Assembly: GCF_963678635.1 (NCBI RefSeq)
Contig: NC_087070.1
Span: forward strand, 29,800,048 to 29,864,047
Source: Symsagittifera roscoffensis
Lineage: Eukaryota; Xenacoelomorpha; Acoela; Convolutidae
Reading direction: 5' to 3'
DNA length: 64,000 nucleotides
Position numbers and translations under genes: made by a program. Numbering within the stretch: position 1 is the first letter of the stretch; each line of letters begins with the position of its first letter. Below the pieces are notes generated by a model. That model was given only the letters and a program-made list of their open reading frames with translations. It was not told the DNA's origin and did no database searches. This document shows, piece by piece, positions 33,643-46,857 of this stretch.

Positions 33643-34640
33643 CCTTTGTAATCACAGACGGTGATGTATGGAATGCTTTTAAAATTATCATTAATGGTAG
33701 ACAGGGTACTTTCATATCTGGGTAAGGTTGTTCTAAGATATCATGATTTTCCTTAATCGTGGTTTTATTAAATTTTCGGTATCTGAGTAAGGTTTTGTTT
33801 CCCTAAATTGTAGTATCGGCTTTAAAAGGTTTTGCTTTGTATTTGCGCCAAGATTTTAGTTGTCTGATGACAGGGTCAAGATTTTGAGAATGAGAAAATG
33901 AATAGTTAATTTTACTGTACAGGGTAGAAGGATGTTCTGAACTCCGTTTTAGGATAGAGGTGTACTGTCCAAAGGATCTTCTGAATCAAATATTTTTTTG
34001 GTAGTTTTTTTTGCCTTACTTCGCGAGTGCCAGTCAAATTAATTTTTATCCATTAAGTCTTTTTTTCCTATTAATGGAAATGATTCATTGCTCTCTTGTT
34101 TTTATTGATGTGTTTTTAGTTGCGTATTTTTTTGATAAATGATAAGTATGGTATAGAGTGTGTCTTTGCCTAGTAAATCGACTTCATGATGATTGTTGTG
34201 GCAATCTAAATAGAGTAGAAAACGTTTTAAAGTATTTATCTGTTCAGTATCAGTGACTTTTGAAGGAGTACTTACATTCCGATCTTGGTGATATTTCGTC
34301 TATCGCGAGAAGGATTTTTAATTTCTGTGATACTTTCACGGTTTTTTTTGTTTAAGTAGTTCGGGCTGTGTGTTTCGACCAATTGTATCAGGTAAAGCAA
34401 GATTTTTGACTGCTGTTCAAATGTTATGTAGGTTTGAAAAATTCATTAAAAGTAATTGAAATCTATATACTCTAAGTTTGCGGTTAGATTTTTGTGTAAA
34501 GAGAAAAATGATGGGTTTAAGGTCTGTAAAAAACTCTTGGATGTTTTGATCCCTGAAACAAACTCATTTTCTGTTAATGGATGTGGGATGGCTATACACT
34601 CTCTCATGAGTGTGGAGAGTCTTACTTCTGTTTGTGTAGT
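33643..34640. other. T/G-rich tail, probably degraded gypsy family 2
   Basis: The composition matches the pol remnant to the right, but I could not identify integrase motifs. Confidence 0.35.
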
Positions 34641-36320
34641 AAGTCTAGTCTAGATTTTGCTGATTTTAGAATTCAATCTGTTGGTGTCTTGACATGACTG
34701 TAATAGAACTGCGCCAATTTGAAAGTTGGAAGCGTCGAATATAGCGTAGAATGGCTGGTTTGAGTCTGGAATTGTAGTTGAAATTGGTTCTGTGAGAGGA
34801 ATTTTGATTTTATCGAAGCATTTTTGATGTTTTAAGGTCAATTAAAAATTGTGTTGTTGTCTTAGAATAATATAAAATGGTCCGAGGTCTGAATACAATT
34901 TTTATGAAAGTTCAAAATACCGAGGAAATCCTGGATTTTTTATTGGATGGTGGTTAAACTTTTAAAATTGCATCTAATCGAGATTTCGAGGGTGTTACTG
35001 TAGTTCCTTCGATATTATGTCCAAGGAGTTTTACACGAGTGAGGAAAAAAATGTGATTTATCTGGGGATGTTTTCAAGTTTTCGTTTGATTAACTTTGGT
35101 TGTTTTTATCCAAAAATTTGAACAATTCTTGTTTTGTTTGTGATTGTAAAAAACGTTGTCGATATAGATTAAAAAATTTTGACTAAGAATTAGAGGTCTA
35201 AAATTCTTTTTCATAAATGCAAAAAAACTGCTGATCCTATGGAGTCTATTGAGTTCGTATTGTTGGTTTCCAATAAGGAAATTGTGTCAAGTGGTTTGAT
35301 TGTTCATCTAGTGGTTTTTCGTTGAATGCACTTTTCATTTCTGCTGTGGTATAGTAGTGTCCGTTCATTTTTGTGAGTATTACCTGTATCAGATTTTTGG
35401 TCAAGTTGCTTTTTGATTGGCCAATTATTGAATTCAGAAATTTTGTCTTCAGAGTTTTTTAAGCGATTTTTCTTGGCGAGAATTATTGCTGGATTGATTG
35501 AACGTATTTTATTGGGTTATTATTTTTTATCTGATGGTGAGATTTTATCGTATTGCTCAAGGATGTCTAAAAGTCTATTTACTTTTTTTGGAATTTTAGT
35601 TGCGTGTTGATTTTTGAAAAGTTCATGGGCCTTGAGTTGAAAGTGTAGTAGTTGAAGTATTTTTTTAGCAAAAAGTTTTGCTGTAGCATAAATCATGGAG
35701 TCTTTTAGTAGTAAATCTGCTAATTGTTCAACTTCTTGTTGATTAACTTGAGATTTTTCAAAGTTAAACAATGTTAGAAGTTGTTGTCATTCATTTGTTT
35801 ATTTTAATTTGAAAAGTTGGTTTGAAAAAAGGGCTTGTTGTAAATTGATCCGTGTTTATTTTCGAAACATTGGTAATTTTATTAGGAGATAATGCTTCAT
35901 TAAGGTTGGTTGATTGGCAAATGTATAGAAACATATATGATTTACTCGGTATGCTTTTCTTGTGTAGGATGTACTGTTGCCTTTGTTTCGCAATATCCTA
36001 ATAATTCGAAAGAAAATTTAATTTTCTAAGGCGAGTTATTATATACATGTAATTTTATTGTATTCGTGATTTTAGCTTTTTATGATGAAATTTCTATTCG
36101 AAAAATCAAAATGTGAATTGGTTGAATCTTGAATCTTTCAATAATTTGGACCATGTGCTGTGGCTAGTTTGTTGGAGGTTTCAGAAGTTAAAAATTTTGG
36201 GTGTAGGTTACTGATTTCTTTCCATATACGGTTTTAATGATATGTGATTCTGCTCCAGAATCAATTAAAAAGTCTATTTCAAGATCTGGTTGATGAAAAA
36301 AAATTTTGGGCTTTCTAAAA
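34640..36320 (-). mobile_element. Degenerate Ty3/gypsy family 2: protease, RT, RNase H
   Basis: From right to left on minus. The protease motif FLIDSGAESHII is at about 36290-36225 (D-S-G variant of the retroviral-type active site). The RT 5' region lies at 35771-35520 (HATKIPKKVNRLLDILEQYDKISP). RT sequence at 35620-35110 is broken by frameshifts. RNase H lies at 34841-34650 (LTEPISTTIPDSNQPFYAIFDASNFQIGAVLLQ, given here only as a description of a gypsy-type RNase H start with its catalytic Asp in DASN). Composition is very A-rich on the coding strand, unlike the family at 15-27 kb. It is clearly inactive. Confidence 0.72.
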
Positions 36321-37165
36321 GAAGTGAGACTGTTCAATTTTGTTTCATCATGTGTGGATACACTATGTGTTGTGTTCTGGTATATATATTGTTCATATTG
36401 GAGCTATTTTCGATTATATAAGCGGAGTATTTTTTTGTTTTTTTGACCGTTTCTTGATTCTTGAAAACTTGTGTTAGCGTTGTCATTCTGATAAAACTTC
36501 AAACCAAGGGGCATTTCGTTTCCATGTTCTTTTCTAAGCATGTTGACAACTATTGTGTTTTCGTTTTCACTTTCGTTATCTGTGCTTTCAGTGTGTGTAT
36601 GGTATGTTTCCGTGTTATCAATACCTGTTGGAACTGCAGTTCTTTTGCTTTTAGATTGTACTTGTTTGATTTTTGTTGATGATTTGGTATACTACTTCTA
36701 TAGTTTTATTTTTGTCGAATTGGATTTTGTGATATAAATCGATGCGAGGACTGAGGGTAGTTTTTTTATTTGTTTCGAGAGTTATTGTTTCTGTTTCTAG
36801 AATTATCACGACATCATTTGTTATATAGATCGTTATATGTTCTGTTGTTAAAATAGTATTGTGATCTACTGTTAGAGTAGTTTCTGTTCCGGTTATTTGA
36901 TTAATTTTGGTTACGGTTTTTTGAAAAATTTCTTGATCGATCGTTAGAGTAGTTTTTATTCCGGGGGGTTTGCGTATGAAATGTTTCTGATATTAATAGA
37001 GTAGTTAATTCTATTGGAGTTTGATCAGAAATAATTGTTTCTGTACTGATTGTTTTGACAATTTGATCTAACATATCGGTTTTGGGAGTAATTTTGTGAA
37101 TGTCGCCTATCTGGTGATCTCCCAAGAAAGTTGTTTGAATAAAAAGATTGTAGTCTGCTTTCACT
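36321..37165 (-). mobile_element. Gypsy family 2, gag C-terminal part
   Basis: An 87-codon minus frame (37164-36901) ends in an Asn/Arg/Lys-rich tail (NDRSRNFSKNRNQN), plausible for an RNA-binding gag end. It sits 5' of the protease in element orientation. Between them are broken frames only. Confidence 0.45.
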
Positions 37166-38880
37166 ATATCTAGCTGGGAGTGGTTTTTCTGAGCTATTAT
37201 TTCCTTGAATGTTCTTTTTTTGGTAAACCCTTCTCTTTTTTTTCGTGTAGTGTTAGACAGATTTATTTGCTTTTTTGTTTTGATGGTCTATTTGATTTTT
37301 CTTGTCGTTTCGTCTGCATTCAGCAATACTATATCCGTATCTGCGGCAATGGTTACACCACTTTTTGAATAAAGGTTTTCCGTTAGAATTTTTGTTCTTT
37401 CAATTATTTTAAAGACTTGGGTGATTTTTTGGCAAAATCATAATCGAAGTCTTTTATATGATTTTTATAAGAAGTTGTTGTTTGGATATTATTTACGTAT
37501 TGTAGTTTAAAAATTTCTGTTTCTTCGTCTAGTTTAATTGTGATTTCAGCTAGTTTCAATGTGTCTACTTTGTTATGAACAATTCTTGTTTTGTTTGTGA
37601 TTGTAAAAAAACATTGTCTACATACGTGATGAAATTTTTACTAGAAATTAGTGATCTAAAATTCTCACTCATAGATGCAGAAAAAACTGCTGGTCCTATG
37701 GAGTCTTTTGACTTCGTTTTGTTGGTTTCCAATAACGTAATTGTATCAAGCGGTTTGATTGTTCATCTAGTGGCATTTGGTTAAATGCACTATTCCTTTC
37801 TTCTGTGGTATAGTAGTGTCCGTTTATTTTTGTGAGTAATACCTGTATTAGTTTTATGGGAAAATTACTTTTTGATTGGCCAATTATTGAATTCAGATAT
37901 CCTGCATTTAAGTTTTGTAAGCGATTTTCTTTTGGTGAGAATAATTGCTGGATTGATAAATGTATTTTCCTTGGGTTGCTGTTCTTTATCTGATGGTGAG
38001 ATATTATCGTAATGCTCAAGGATGTCTAAAAGTCTATTTACTTTATCTTGTAAATTTCTATTGACTTGTATCGAGAGTTGTTTTGAGATATATTACGATA
38101 ATATCTCACCATCAGATAAAGAACAGCAACCCAAGTAAAATACATTTATCCATCCAGCAATTATTCTCGCCAAAAGAAAATCGCTTACAAATTTTAAATG
38201 CTCGATGTCTGAATTCATTAATTAGCCAATCAACTAGGCTATCCAAACAACAACTTCTTTTAAAAATCATATTAAAGACTTCGATTATGATTTAGCCAAA
38301 AAATCACCCAAGTCTTTAAAATAAATGAAAGAACAGAAATTCTAACGGAAAACCTTTATTCAAAAAGTGGTGTAACCATTGCTGCAGATACGGATATGCT
38401 GAATGCAGACAAAACGACAAGAAAAATCAAATAGACCATCAAAACAAGAAAGCAAATAAATCTGTCTAACACTACACGAAAAAAGAGAAGAATTTACCAA
38501 AAAAAGAACATTCAAAGAAGTAATAGTGGTAGTCTGCTTTTACTATTTAGCTGGGAGTGGTTTTTTTGAGCTATTATTTCCTTGAATGTTCTTTTTTTGC
38601 TAAAAACTTTGCAGAGTTTTGTCTGCATTCAGCAATATTATATCCGTATTAGCGGGAATAGTTACACCAGTTTTTGAATGAAAGTGTTCATTTAAAATTA
38701 TTGTTCTTTCCATATATTTTAAAGGTTTGGGTGATTTTTTGGCTAAATTATAATCGGAGTCTTGAATATTAATTTTATGTGAAGTTATTGTTTGGATACT
38801 ATTTATGTTTTGTAGTTTTAAAATTTTTGTTTCCTCTAGTTTAATTGTTACTTCTGCTAGTTTCAATATGTCTACAAACT
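37147..38880. repeat. Direct-inverted-direct rearrangement in gypsy family 2
   Basis: The segment 37147-37570 is repeated inverted at about 38245-38525 and again direct at 38528-38880. In addition 37870-38030 is inverted at 38085-38240, so the two inverted blocks form a long foldback with its axis near 38055. The direct part 37573-38030 also copies 35110-35620 (RT with NSAFNQMPLDE on minus). It therefore inserts a second RT piece 5' of the protease, out of normal order. Confidence 0.8.
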
Positions 38881-39569
38881 TACAGATATTTTTATCGGTT
38901 TCATCAATTGATGATGGATGTGATGCTCTCTTTTTTATTGCTAATTTTCTTTATTTTGGTGTTAGTGTCATCACTAGAACTTCTGTCATTTGTTTTTTTT
39001 TAAAGTTGTGTTTTTAGAGAATAGGCTTCTCGGACTGGCGTTTCGATTCACACTGCAAACAGTGCAAAATGTTTTATGGTTTCTTTCGAAAGTTTACAAA
39101 TTTTGTTGCTCAAAATCTTTGATGTTGTTTGTTTCATTCAGAGTCAAACTTTTTAAAAACCTTGAGTTATCCTTTTCCAATCGGATTTATATACTATGGG
39201 TAGAACCATTTTGGGCTGCACTGTCGAGTGTAGTCTGTATCAGTGGTATGCGCCTAAAAACTATGAAACCAGTTTTTGTGAAGTGGTGTAATAATAGTCT
39301 CAGGGCCTAAAATTTATATCAAATTTGCTGTGACAGCCTTTAAAAAGTCTTCTGTTGAATATTCAATATCGCTTCCTGTAAAAACCTAGATTGGTTTATT
39401 AGATTTTTTCGATGATCCACCCATAAGATACGGATTTATCGTCATTTGAAGCAAATCTGAGGTATTTGGTATTTACGTAAAATTTGTATGCTGATTTTTA
39501 GTTATTGTATGTTGTTGCGAATAGTAAGGTAACGGGATTTTTTTCATAGGTTCCGCCTAGTAACTTTGA
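38881..39569. other. AT-rich, family 2 related
   Basis: No motif recognised. A 106-codon plus frame (38990-39310) is on the opposite strand to the element and is unsupported. Confidence 0.3.
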
Positions 39570-39998
39570 TTATTTGTATAGTATTTTGGTTGCAATATAC
39601 CTCAGCTGTGCCAGGTTTTTTTTTGTTGCTGCGTTGTCTTGGTTGTTGGAGATTCGCTTAACGTTGAAAAGTTTCTGGTCGAAAATATCATCTGGTTGAT
39701 CTTTATCATTACAGTGATTTTTTCGTTGATTAGTGTTATAATGTTGTTGGTATTGATGGAAGTAATCTTCATCCTCAAAGTAGTGTGCTTGGTTTTTTGT
39801 GAACTGCCTATTTGTGAGTTCTTTTTGTTTCCTTTTATCATTGAATACTACATATTGAGATATTGGTTTTGGTACCTGTTGATTATAGTTATACTCTTGA
39901 GAATCATTTTGTGTTGTATAGAGTGGTCGTCCTATCAAATTGCTAATGTTATCATTAGTGGAACAATCATAATTATGGTTTTGCAATGTTACTTCCAA
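39570..39998 (-). mobile_element. Gln/Asn-rich gag-like frame, gypsy family 2
   Basis: A 142-codon minus frame rich in Asn, Gln, Tyr and His (NYNQQVPKPISQY, FHQYQQHYNTNQ). No zinc knuckle. Its position 5' of the pol remnants and shared orientation suggest gag; I cannot exclude low-complexity chance. Confidence 0.4.
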
Positions 39999-42489
39999 CT
40001 GGATGTCTTTGATTATCAGGTGATCGTTATTGGTCTATTTGTTCGATAACCCATATGTGAAATTTTTGGAATGACTGATGGTTTGACTGTTGCTTGTAAT
40101 GTCGTGGAAAAGGATTTATGTTTTTATTGTGTGTTGTTGTATTTGTTGGATGTATAGGAGAGATATTTTGTTGTGCCCTTGTATTTCTTCGTTTGTTGTG
40201 CCCTAGTATTTCTTCGTTTTCAAAAAGTGATGGGGTTTGATTCTCGTGTTGCGCTAGATTTCTAGTTTCGTTTAGGTTTTCAAACGTTGAATTAAACTAC
40301 TGTTGCTTGTCCTATCAAAATTTATTGCGTTAAATTTAAATGTGTGGTATCAGTTGTAAGTGGAGTTACTCTAGAAAAATTTTTAGGTACTGAAATGATT
40401 GCAATTACTACACTTGAGATATCATTTGGTATATTAAACTAAATTATTACTTGTGACCAATCAGGGTCCAATACTTAATCTGTTTCGTCTGCTAATATTG
40501 TTCCGTCGTTTGTTTGTGGTTTAAATTTTTTTGTTGCTTGTGAAACTAGATCTAAGTTGTGTTGAAATTATTCTATAATGAACCATGCTAAAATTTTTTT
40601 GTAGATCAATTTTAATTAATAGTGAAGTCTTACTATCGGTGAGTGTTTCAAGAATCGAGTCAAAATTGTAAAAAAAATTCCTTAATTCGCGTCTTTTTAT
40701 TGCGTGTCGAGATGTTTTTGATGGTGATGCTTAAAATGTTATTTCGGTTTTAATATTGAAACATAAAAAGGATGGAAAAATTATCATTTGTGAAGATTGA
40801 GTTTGCACTTTGTGAGTTTTGATGTAGATTAATTTTGATATATTCTATAAAAACTTTGAGAATTGTAATTCTTTATCATCTGTTTGTGTTCGTGGTGCTG
40901 CTTGTTGTGATAATTGTGGTGATTGGAGATCTATAATGAATATGCTTGAATGAGAAATGAAATTACTGATGACTGGTAGGTAGTGATCGAGCACTCGACT
41001 TTTGATTTTTACTCCCGTAAATTCTTGTTCTTATGAGCTATTTCCTTTTTTGGAACAAATTTACGATTAACTTTTTGCAAAATTGTACTTGCCCCCTAGC
41101 GGGATTGCTTTGCGGATTATTAACAAAGGGGAGGATAAAGTCATCGTCAGTCAAAAATATTGTCATGTTGAATCCTTTTTTAAGTGGGATTACAGTTAAA
41201 GTGTAACTTTCAATCCGCCGGTTTGGTTGATTCCAATTGTAGAGTCTCACTGGCTTGCGAATATTTTTTTTTCTGCGTTTGCATTTTATGAATGATTTGT
41301 GGATTCTGAATCTGAAAAGGATCTTTGATTGTCCATTTGTTTACTTTTGTCGTGTATTAAAGCTCGAACGATTTGAAGTTCTTGTTTTGCATTTGCGTCA
41401 GACTCCAAAACTGCGTTTGTTGTTCTGGAAATTTTTGATTTAATTATTTGTTTTTGTTTTGTAATTATTGCCTTCTTTTTTTTTTCTTAGATCTGATGTG
41501 TCCTATCTTTTGCTCATGCGGTGTATATACAGGATCGTATCTTTTTCATCAATTAAACAATTATGGAGTATGTTTGTTTGTTTGTTTCCTAAATTAACTC
41601 TCGACTTAAGTGGTAAAATGATGGGTGCAAATTGCAAGTGTCAGGTTTTTTTGTTTCCTAAACTGTTAGTCCTGTGGACTTTTTTTAAATTTTTTGAGGT
41701 TATTCTAACCCTGGGAGATGAATTGTCGTGAAAAGACAAGTTGGAGATAGAGAATATTGATTCGTTAGAGTCATTTGATAGTTTCTCGAGTGGTTAAGTT
41801 CTATAAGAAAATTTTAATCTCACTTAGGGTTTCGATTTCTGATCAAGTGTTTGGGAATAGTAAGTCAACCCACAAGGTTCAGCTCGAATTAGAACTCAAG
41901 TTGGTTGCTAATACGATTTTAATTCTTACTACTTTTAAGCTATGTTTTAACTTGGGAATTAAAAGGAGGGGCTCAAGTGGATGAGTAGTATCCGAAGTTC
42001 TTTACGGTTTATCCTAACTTGAATGGTTATTTTTTGAAAAATTTCAATTAGTCCTGGGTCGTTTGTAAGGTTTAGTTAGAGAGTGAATTGAAATTTAGGC
42101 CGTTGAGCACTAGTTTTAGGAGGTGGGTGAAACAATTGATCCCTTAATTGATCCAAGGGATGACTTGTTGATCAAGTTTTGAAAAGATTTGAAAAGTCAA
42201 TTTTACTGAAAATGTACTGCATTGATATTTTCGTAGAGAATTAGTCGTCGCTGTCTGCTTTTTCGTTTCGCGATGTAGAAGCTTGGTCCGTTGTTCGAGT
42301 TCGACTTGGTGGAAGCTTGTTTACTTGGATTGATTTGACTTATTTAGGCGTGGAGGTAAGCTCATTAAATTTTTGTGATGTTATTTTTGATCTTATTTCT
42401 TATTTGTGTTTGCTAAATTGAAACTTGTAGAGGTCTGTTCGAGATTTTGGTCGGTCGTACCAGAGGAGTGTAAGTCCGGCGTGGCTCAC
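39999..42489. other. T/G-rich region, 5' part of family 2 or spacer
   Basis: Broken minus frames only (for example 41250-41038). From 42430 composition becomes more balanced (to 42720), possibly an LTR of family 2, but no second copy exists in the window to confirm it. Confidence 0.3.
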
Positions 42490-42899
42490 TCATTGAGTAT
42501 TTTCAGATAAAGTACTCCATATGTTCGTCACGCTATCTTCTTCTCGGCCGGATAGATTCTTGTTACTTCTTAGTCTATTACCAGCCCTAATCTTACTCTC
42601 ATATCTCCTGGTCTCAGTAGATCTAGTGTACACTGGTTTTTGGAAGCTAGAGATCAACAACTGCTCTAGGAAGAGCAACTGCTTTCTAAGTTGTTTTTAT
42701 TCTATTCTGGCTGAAATTATAAATAGTTTCAGCCTTGCAAATTATTATATGTGTTAGTTATGAATCATGATTGGTTAGTTCTAAGTATTTTACAGATATA
42801 GTGTATCATGGTAATGATAGGATAAAATAAAAACTTGTTTTGAACTGGTACTATTTTTTTAGACTAAATTTCCTGTTCACATTGTTGGGTTGTTGTAAA

Positions 42900-43168
42900 A
42901 TTTGGCACACGGACTAATTAGGCCATGACAAACATTTTTGTTTTCCATAATCAACCTTGTAAAACCACCCACGGCTCTTTTTACTTCCCCCCCACCTGCA
43001 AAATTTTACATGTAAATTTGTTGAGCACCTTCTCGGATTGTCATGAAAATTTACATATAGACTAATATGGCCACGGCAAACATATTTGGTCTTAATACTC
43101 AACTTCGTAAAACCACTCGTTACACTAATATATTGAAGCTCGTGTGAGGTGGGGGAAGAAAAAGAGAC
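42900..43168 (+). mobile_element. MITE copy 1, with a partial copy abutting it
   Basis: The element at 42973-43168 starts GGCTCTTTTTACTTCCCCCC and ends GTGGGGGAAGAAAAAGAG. Internally it shares GGCCACGGCAAACATATTTGG and CGTAAAACCACTCGTTA-type sequence with the copies at 56040 and 60605. Directly to its left, 42900-42972 is the interior of another copy (GACTAATTAGGCCATGACAAAC), so one copy inserted into or beside another. No target duplication is visible here. Confidence 0.85.
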
Positions 43169-44160
43169 AAACAGAAGACCGGATTAAAATATATGAGATA
43201 AATAAATAAACTGAAAATAAAAGTGAACTGGAGTAAAAACGTTTTTGAAAATTGCATGGCGGTTGCAAATATATATATTGCACGTGTTAGAAATAACTTT
43301 CCCAATTAACCAAGGTAAGATCTATTAAAACTTCGATCTGATTTTTTCCGAAAAACTATTATTTTCAAAACTTTTACTCAGTCAATAACAAAATCAACAA
43401 TTTCAGGCACCTAAGATACCGTTGTGTTTGTGTTTGTGTACTGCAACTGAGTAAAGAGGGAGTGACTGACACCTGCTAAGATTAGTTGTTTCTGTGGCTT
43501 GGCCACCTGTGAATGAACTTGAGGAGAATCTCAGAAGTTACCAAAGAGGCAAGTCATAACTATAATGCTTCTTTTCCACTCCCCCCGCCCCCCATTTAGT
43601 TTTCATATTTGAAAACTATTTTGTGTAATGAATGTTGTCGTAATTTAAGGAAACCTTGCAGGGTAACGGAACAAACTAACAATTGTGAGAAAAATTGTTC
43701 TTGATATCTTCTATCATAACTTATCGAACTTAACCATAATAACACATAAGGCAACTGCGAAAAACGATTTAAAACATTGACAAGTCTGTGATATTCCCTA
43801 AATCTTATCTGAAAACTGAACTATTAATACAGTTGAATTATTAGTAAAGTTAAATAGGTAAATATGGATCATTGAATAGAAGGCAACTATAATCTTGCAA
43901 TAGCTAACGAGGAGTGAGTCTTGGTTTTAGCACCACCAAGCTGTTAGAAAAAAAGACATAATTGGCAGGTCTTTAATTCGACTCAACCAAATGATCTTTA
44001 ACATGATGCTAACATGATGCACAGTTCATTCATTACGTCCTCTATCCTAGGTGGTCAACTCACTACCACCACATTTCCCCCTCTCGAAAATTTCAGACAA
44101 CAAATGAAATTCAGTCACAGGTTCACAGTAAACAATTGAATCAATGAGTTTAAAAATTTA
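43169..44160. other. Spacer, nothing recognised
   Basis: AT-rich sequence without motif or supported open frame. Confidence 0.4.
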
Positions 44161-46857
44161 AATATCAGAGAGTTTTCTTTCCTTGTACTTGTTCCGGCTT
44201 ATTAGTCGCGAACGTTGGTCTCCTTAGTTTCCTCCTCGGTGATGGTGACGGTGTATTTCCTGATGACGACGGAATATCTCCCGGTGAAAATGGACTCGTT
44301 TGTACATCCGATTTTTCCTCTATATTCTTGACTGAATGTTTTAGCGGGCTCCCAAAGAATTGTGTCTGCCGCTTACTTCTGCCCGACGACCTTGAACTGC
44401 TCGAGACCTGTGAGTCATTATCTTCTTCACCGCTCTTTTTCTCTTTTTTCTTTTCTCTGGTCTCATATTGTCTGCTGTTTTGGTTTCCTCCTATCTCTTT
44501 TCCGCCACTCTTGAAGTTGTCGCTATCTTCGCATCCGTCTTTCCTTCCTTACTCTGTGAAGTAATTACCTTCTCCGCTTCTGTCAATTGCTGACCTTCCT
44601 CTGAATTGATTTGCGTTTTATTCTTCTCTGTTATTGGTACTGATGATATTGGACAGTCAATTCTCTCGAACGCCTGGCTCGTACCCTGCACCTCTGTCGT
44701 TGAGATTGGCACTACGGAAATTGGGCATTCTTCTGTCGTTTGCGCGTCCAGCTTATTTGCTACCGGCGGTACCACCTGCACCTCGTGCTCTGGAGAACTA
44801 CTCGAGGACATAGTCAGGTCGATTTTTCCACCGCTTGGAACTTCTCGTACTACGTTTGGCGACGCTATGTTTCTGGATGCTAGATTTGGCGGATTCTCCT
44901 TTGCTATCTTCGTCAATGAAGAATATAACTTCATCATCTTGGCTTGCAGTCTGTCCAGTGTCGCGTATGGCCCCTCCTTGTTTTCTGCATCTGAGTTCTA
45001 TGTCGACGATGAAACCGGCGAAACGTCTGGTCTTGGCAAAATGTGTACTGGTCTATTTGGTCCACTTTAGCTGCACTGGTGTAGTGGCTTCCTCGATGTG
45101 CTTGCGGCTGTTGTCTTTTTACGTAAATTTGAACAGTATGCTGACTTGAATTTCGGTTTAAAAGATATGTGGTTCTTTCTAATTACTTTCCCATTTTCAG
45201 TGATGTAAGTATTGTTAGTAACTTTAACTATTTTCTCCTTAAACATCTTGAATAATGGTCGATCCAATTTCCTGTCTAAAATTTTCCAATACACAACCAC
45301 TTTCTCCGGGTAGTGAAGAAGATCGAACTCAAGATTATTTGTTTTTGTTCTTTGCGCTGGCGTCTGCTGTTCCACTCTGAATCGGAGCGTCCCTTGGTTC
45401 AAGTCGCTTCTGAGGCTTGCTGCTAAAAATGGATTTCTTTCTGTCAGTTTTCTCAGCGCCTCGGATCCTTCTTTTTGTGTGACGTGTCTTTTGTGCGTTT
45501 TCCAGTCAGATGCTGCCTTGCCAGATTTTCTAATGTCCTAATGCTATCTGGCTCTTCCTCTGGTTTCTTCAGCTTTGGTGACACGGCTCTGCTCACCATT
45601 CTCATCTTCACCACTTTCAGTCTGGCTCTTGAGTCTGCCGATTCTCGCATTTCCTCCGGATTCAGTAGGGATCTCTCCAGTTTCTGTTGATCTAGATTTA
45701 AAGAACATAATAATTTATCCCTAAAATTAGACCATTCTGTATTCGGTTCCGCAGGACAGAATACTTGATTTATTCCCTTGAATTTACAAAATTCTGCTAG
45801 TTAAGCGTTTTTGAAACCCGAAATTTGGTCTGTCCTTAAATTTTTTGGTATACTATTTTGGTGGATGTAATTGTTTAAAAATTTGAGTATTTTCTCGCTC
45901 CCTGAATTCCTGGTGATCATGGCAGATGAGTATTTTGAAAAACCGATCAATTGCGACTAATATAAAAAGTTTTTTTCCACTTAGAATCGAACATGTGACC
46001 AGCAAGATCCATTTGTAACTTTTCATTCACTCCCGATAATTCCGGCAAAGGTTCTGCCGAATTGAATGATTTTGAAGTTTTAAGGTTCTTACCTTACGCT
46101 GAGCATGATCTGCAGGATTGGCACAAGTCTATGATCTCCCTGTGCATTTTTGGTCACCATAGATATTGTGCCGCATCCACCGTTGCCTCCTGTCCTGGGT
46201 GTGTCATGTGCAATCGAGCCATTACCGCTTTCCTCAGACATGTTGGAATTGCTACTTTGTTGTCAATAATAATGCAATCGTTGATTACTGAGGCGTCGTC
46301 CCAAAAGTTTGCCATGTAACTGCCCAGTCTCAAAAACCCTTCTCTGTCCTTTGCTAAGATGTGTTTCCTTAGTTGTCCTAACTGGCTGTCTTCTGTCGTC
46401 AGCTCTCCCAGTAGGTCTGTGTCAAGTATATTGTGAAGGCCTGTAGTGAAAGATTTCATGTCTGAAGTTACTGGAGCTTCTTGTGTCCTCTTTTTTCCAA
46501 CTTTGCTTGCTATCATATTGACCCTCAATGTCTTCTTCAGTCTGTTTGCTCTGAAGTTTGCGAGCATTCCGGCGTAGTTAGTCTTGTTTCCGTTAATGGT
46601 TGTGATCCTTTTCCTCTTCCTGCTCGCGGTTATCATTTCAACTGTCTGTCTTGCTTCGGTCCCGTTTCTCTCTCTGATTGGGTATTCCATCTGCCTTATA
46701 GATGGGAGAGGAGATCAAATTCACTCATGTGTTTTATCTGAAATTTTGGGTTTATTCACTTTTTTTAATTTTATTTGAGCTGATGAGGTATAAGTTTAAA
46801 GTCGGTGACAATGATTTCTGTATATTTTTGACTGAATAATATAACTCCGCTGCCTCT
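44160..46857 (-). mobile_element. Ty3/gypsy family 3: integrase and pol C-terminus
   Basis: Minus strand, right to left. The integrase zinc-binding region is at 46690-46090: HMTHPGQEATVDAAQYL, then CQSC near 46110. The core remnant lies at about 45900-45780 (SIPKNLRTDQISGF, with a stop). The C-terminal domain is at 45650-45453. A GPY/F-like module (NTYITENGKVIRKNHISF) lies at 45402-45067. A Ser/Thr/Pro-rich tail follows (44937-44491) with repeats of CPIS.VPI. Frames are interrupted several times. The low sequence match to the array at 15-27 kb marks it as a different family. Confidence 0.8.

Noticed and set aside
39639-40049. 136-codon hydrophobic plus frame resembling a membrane protein
   Set aside because: T-rich antisense of the Gln/Asn-rich gag-like frame; hydrophobicity follows from composition.
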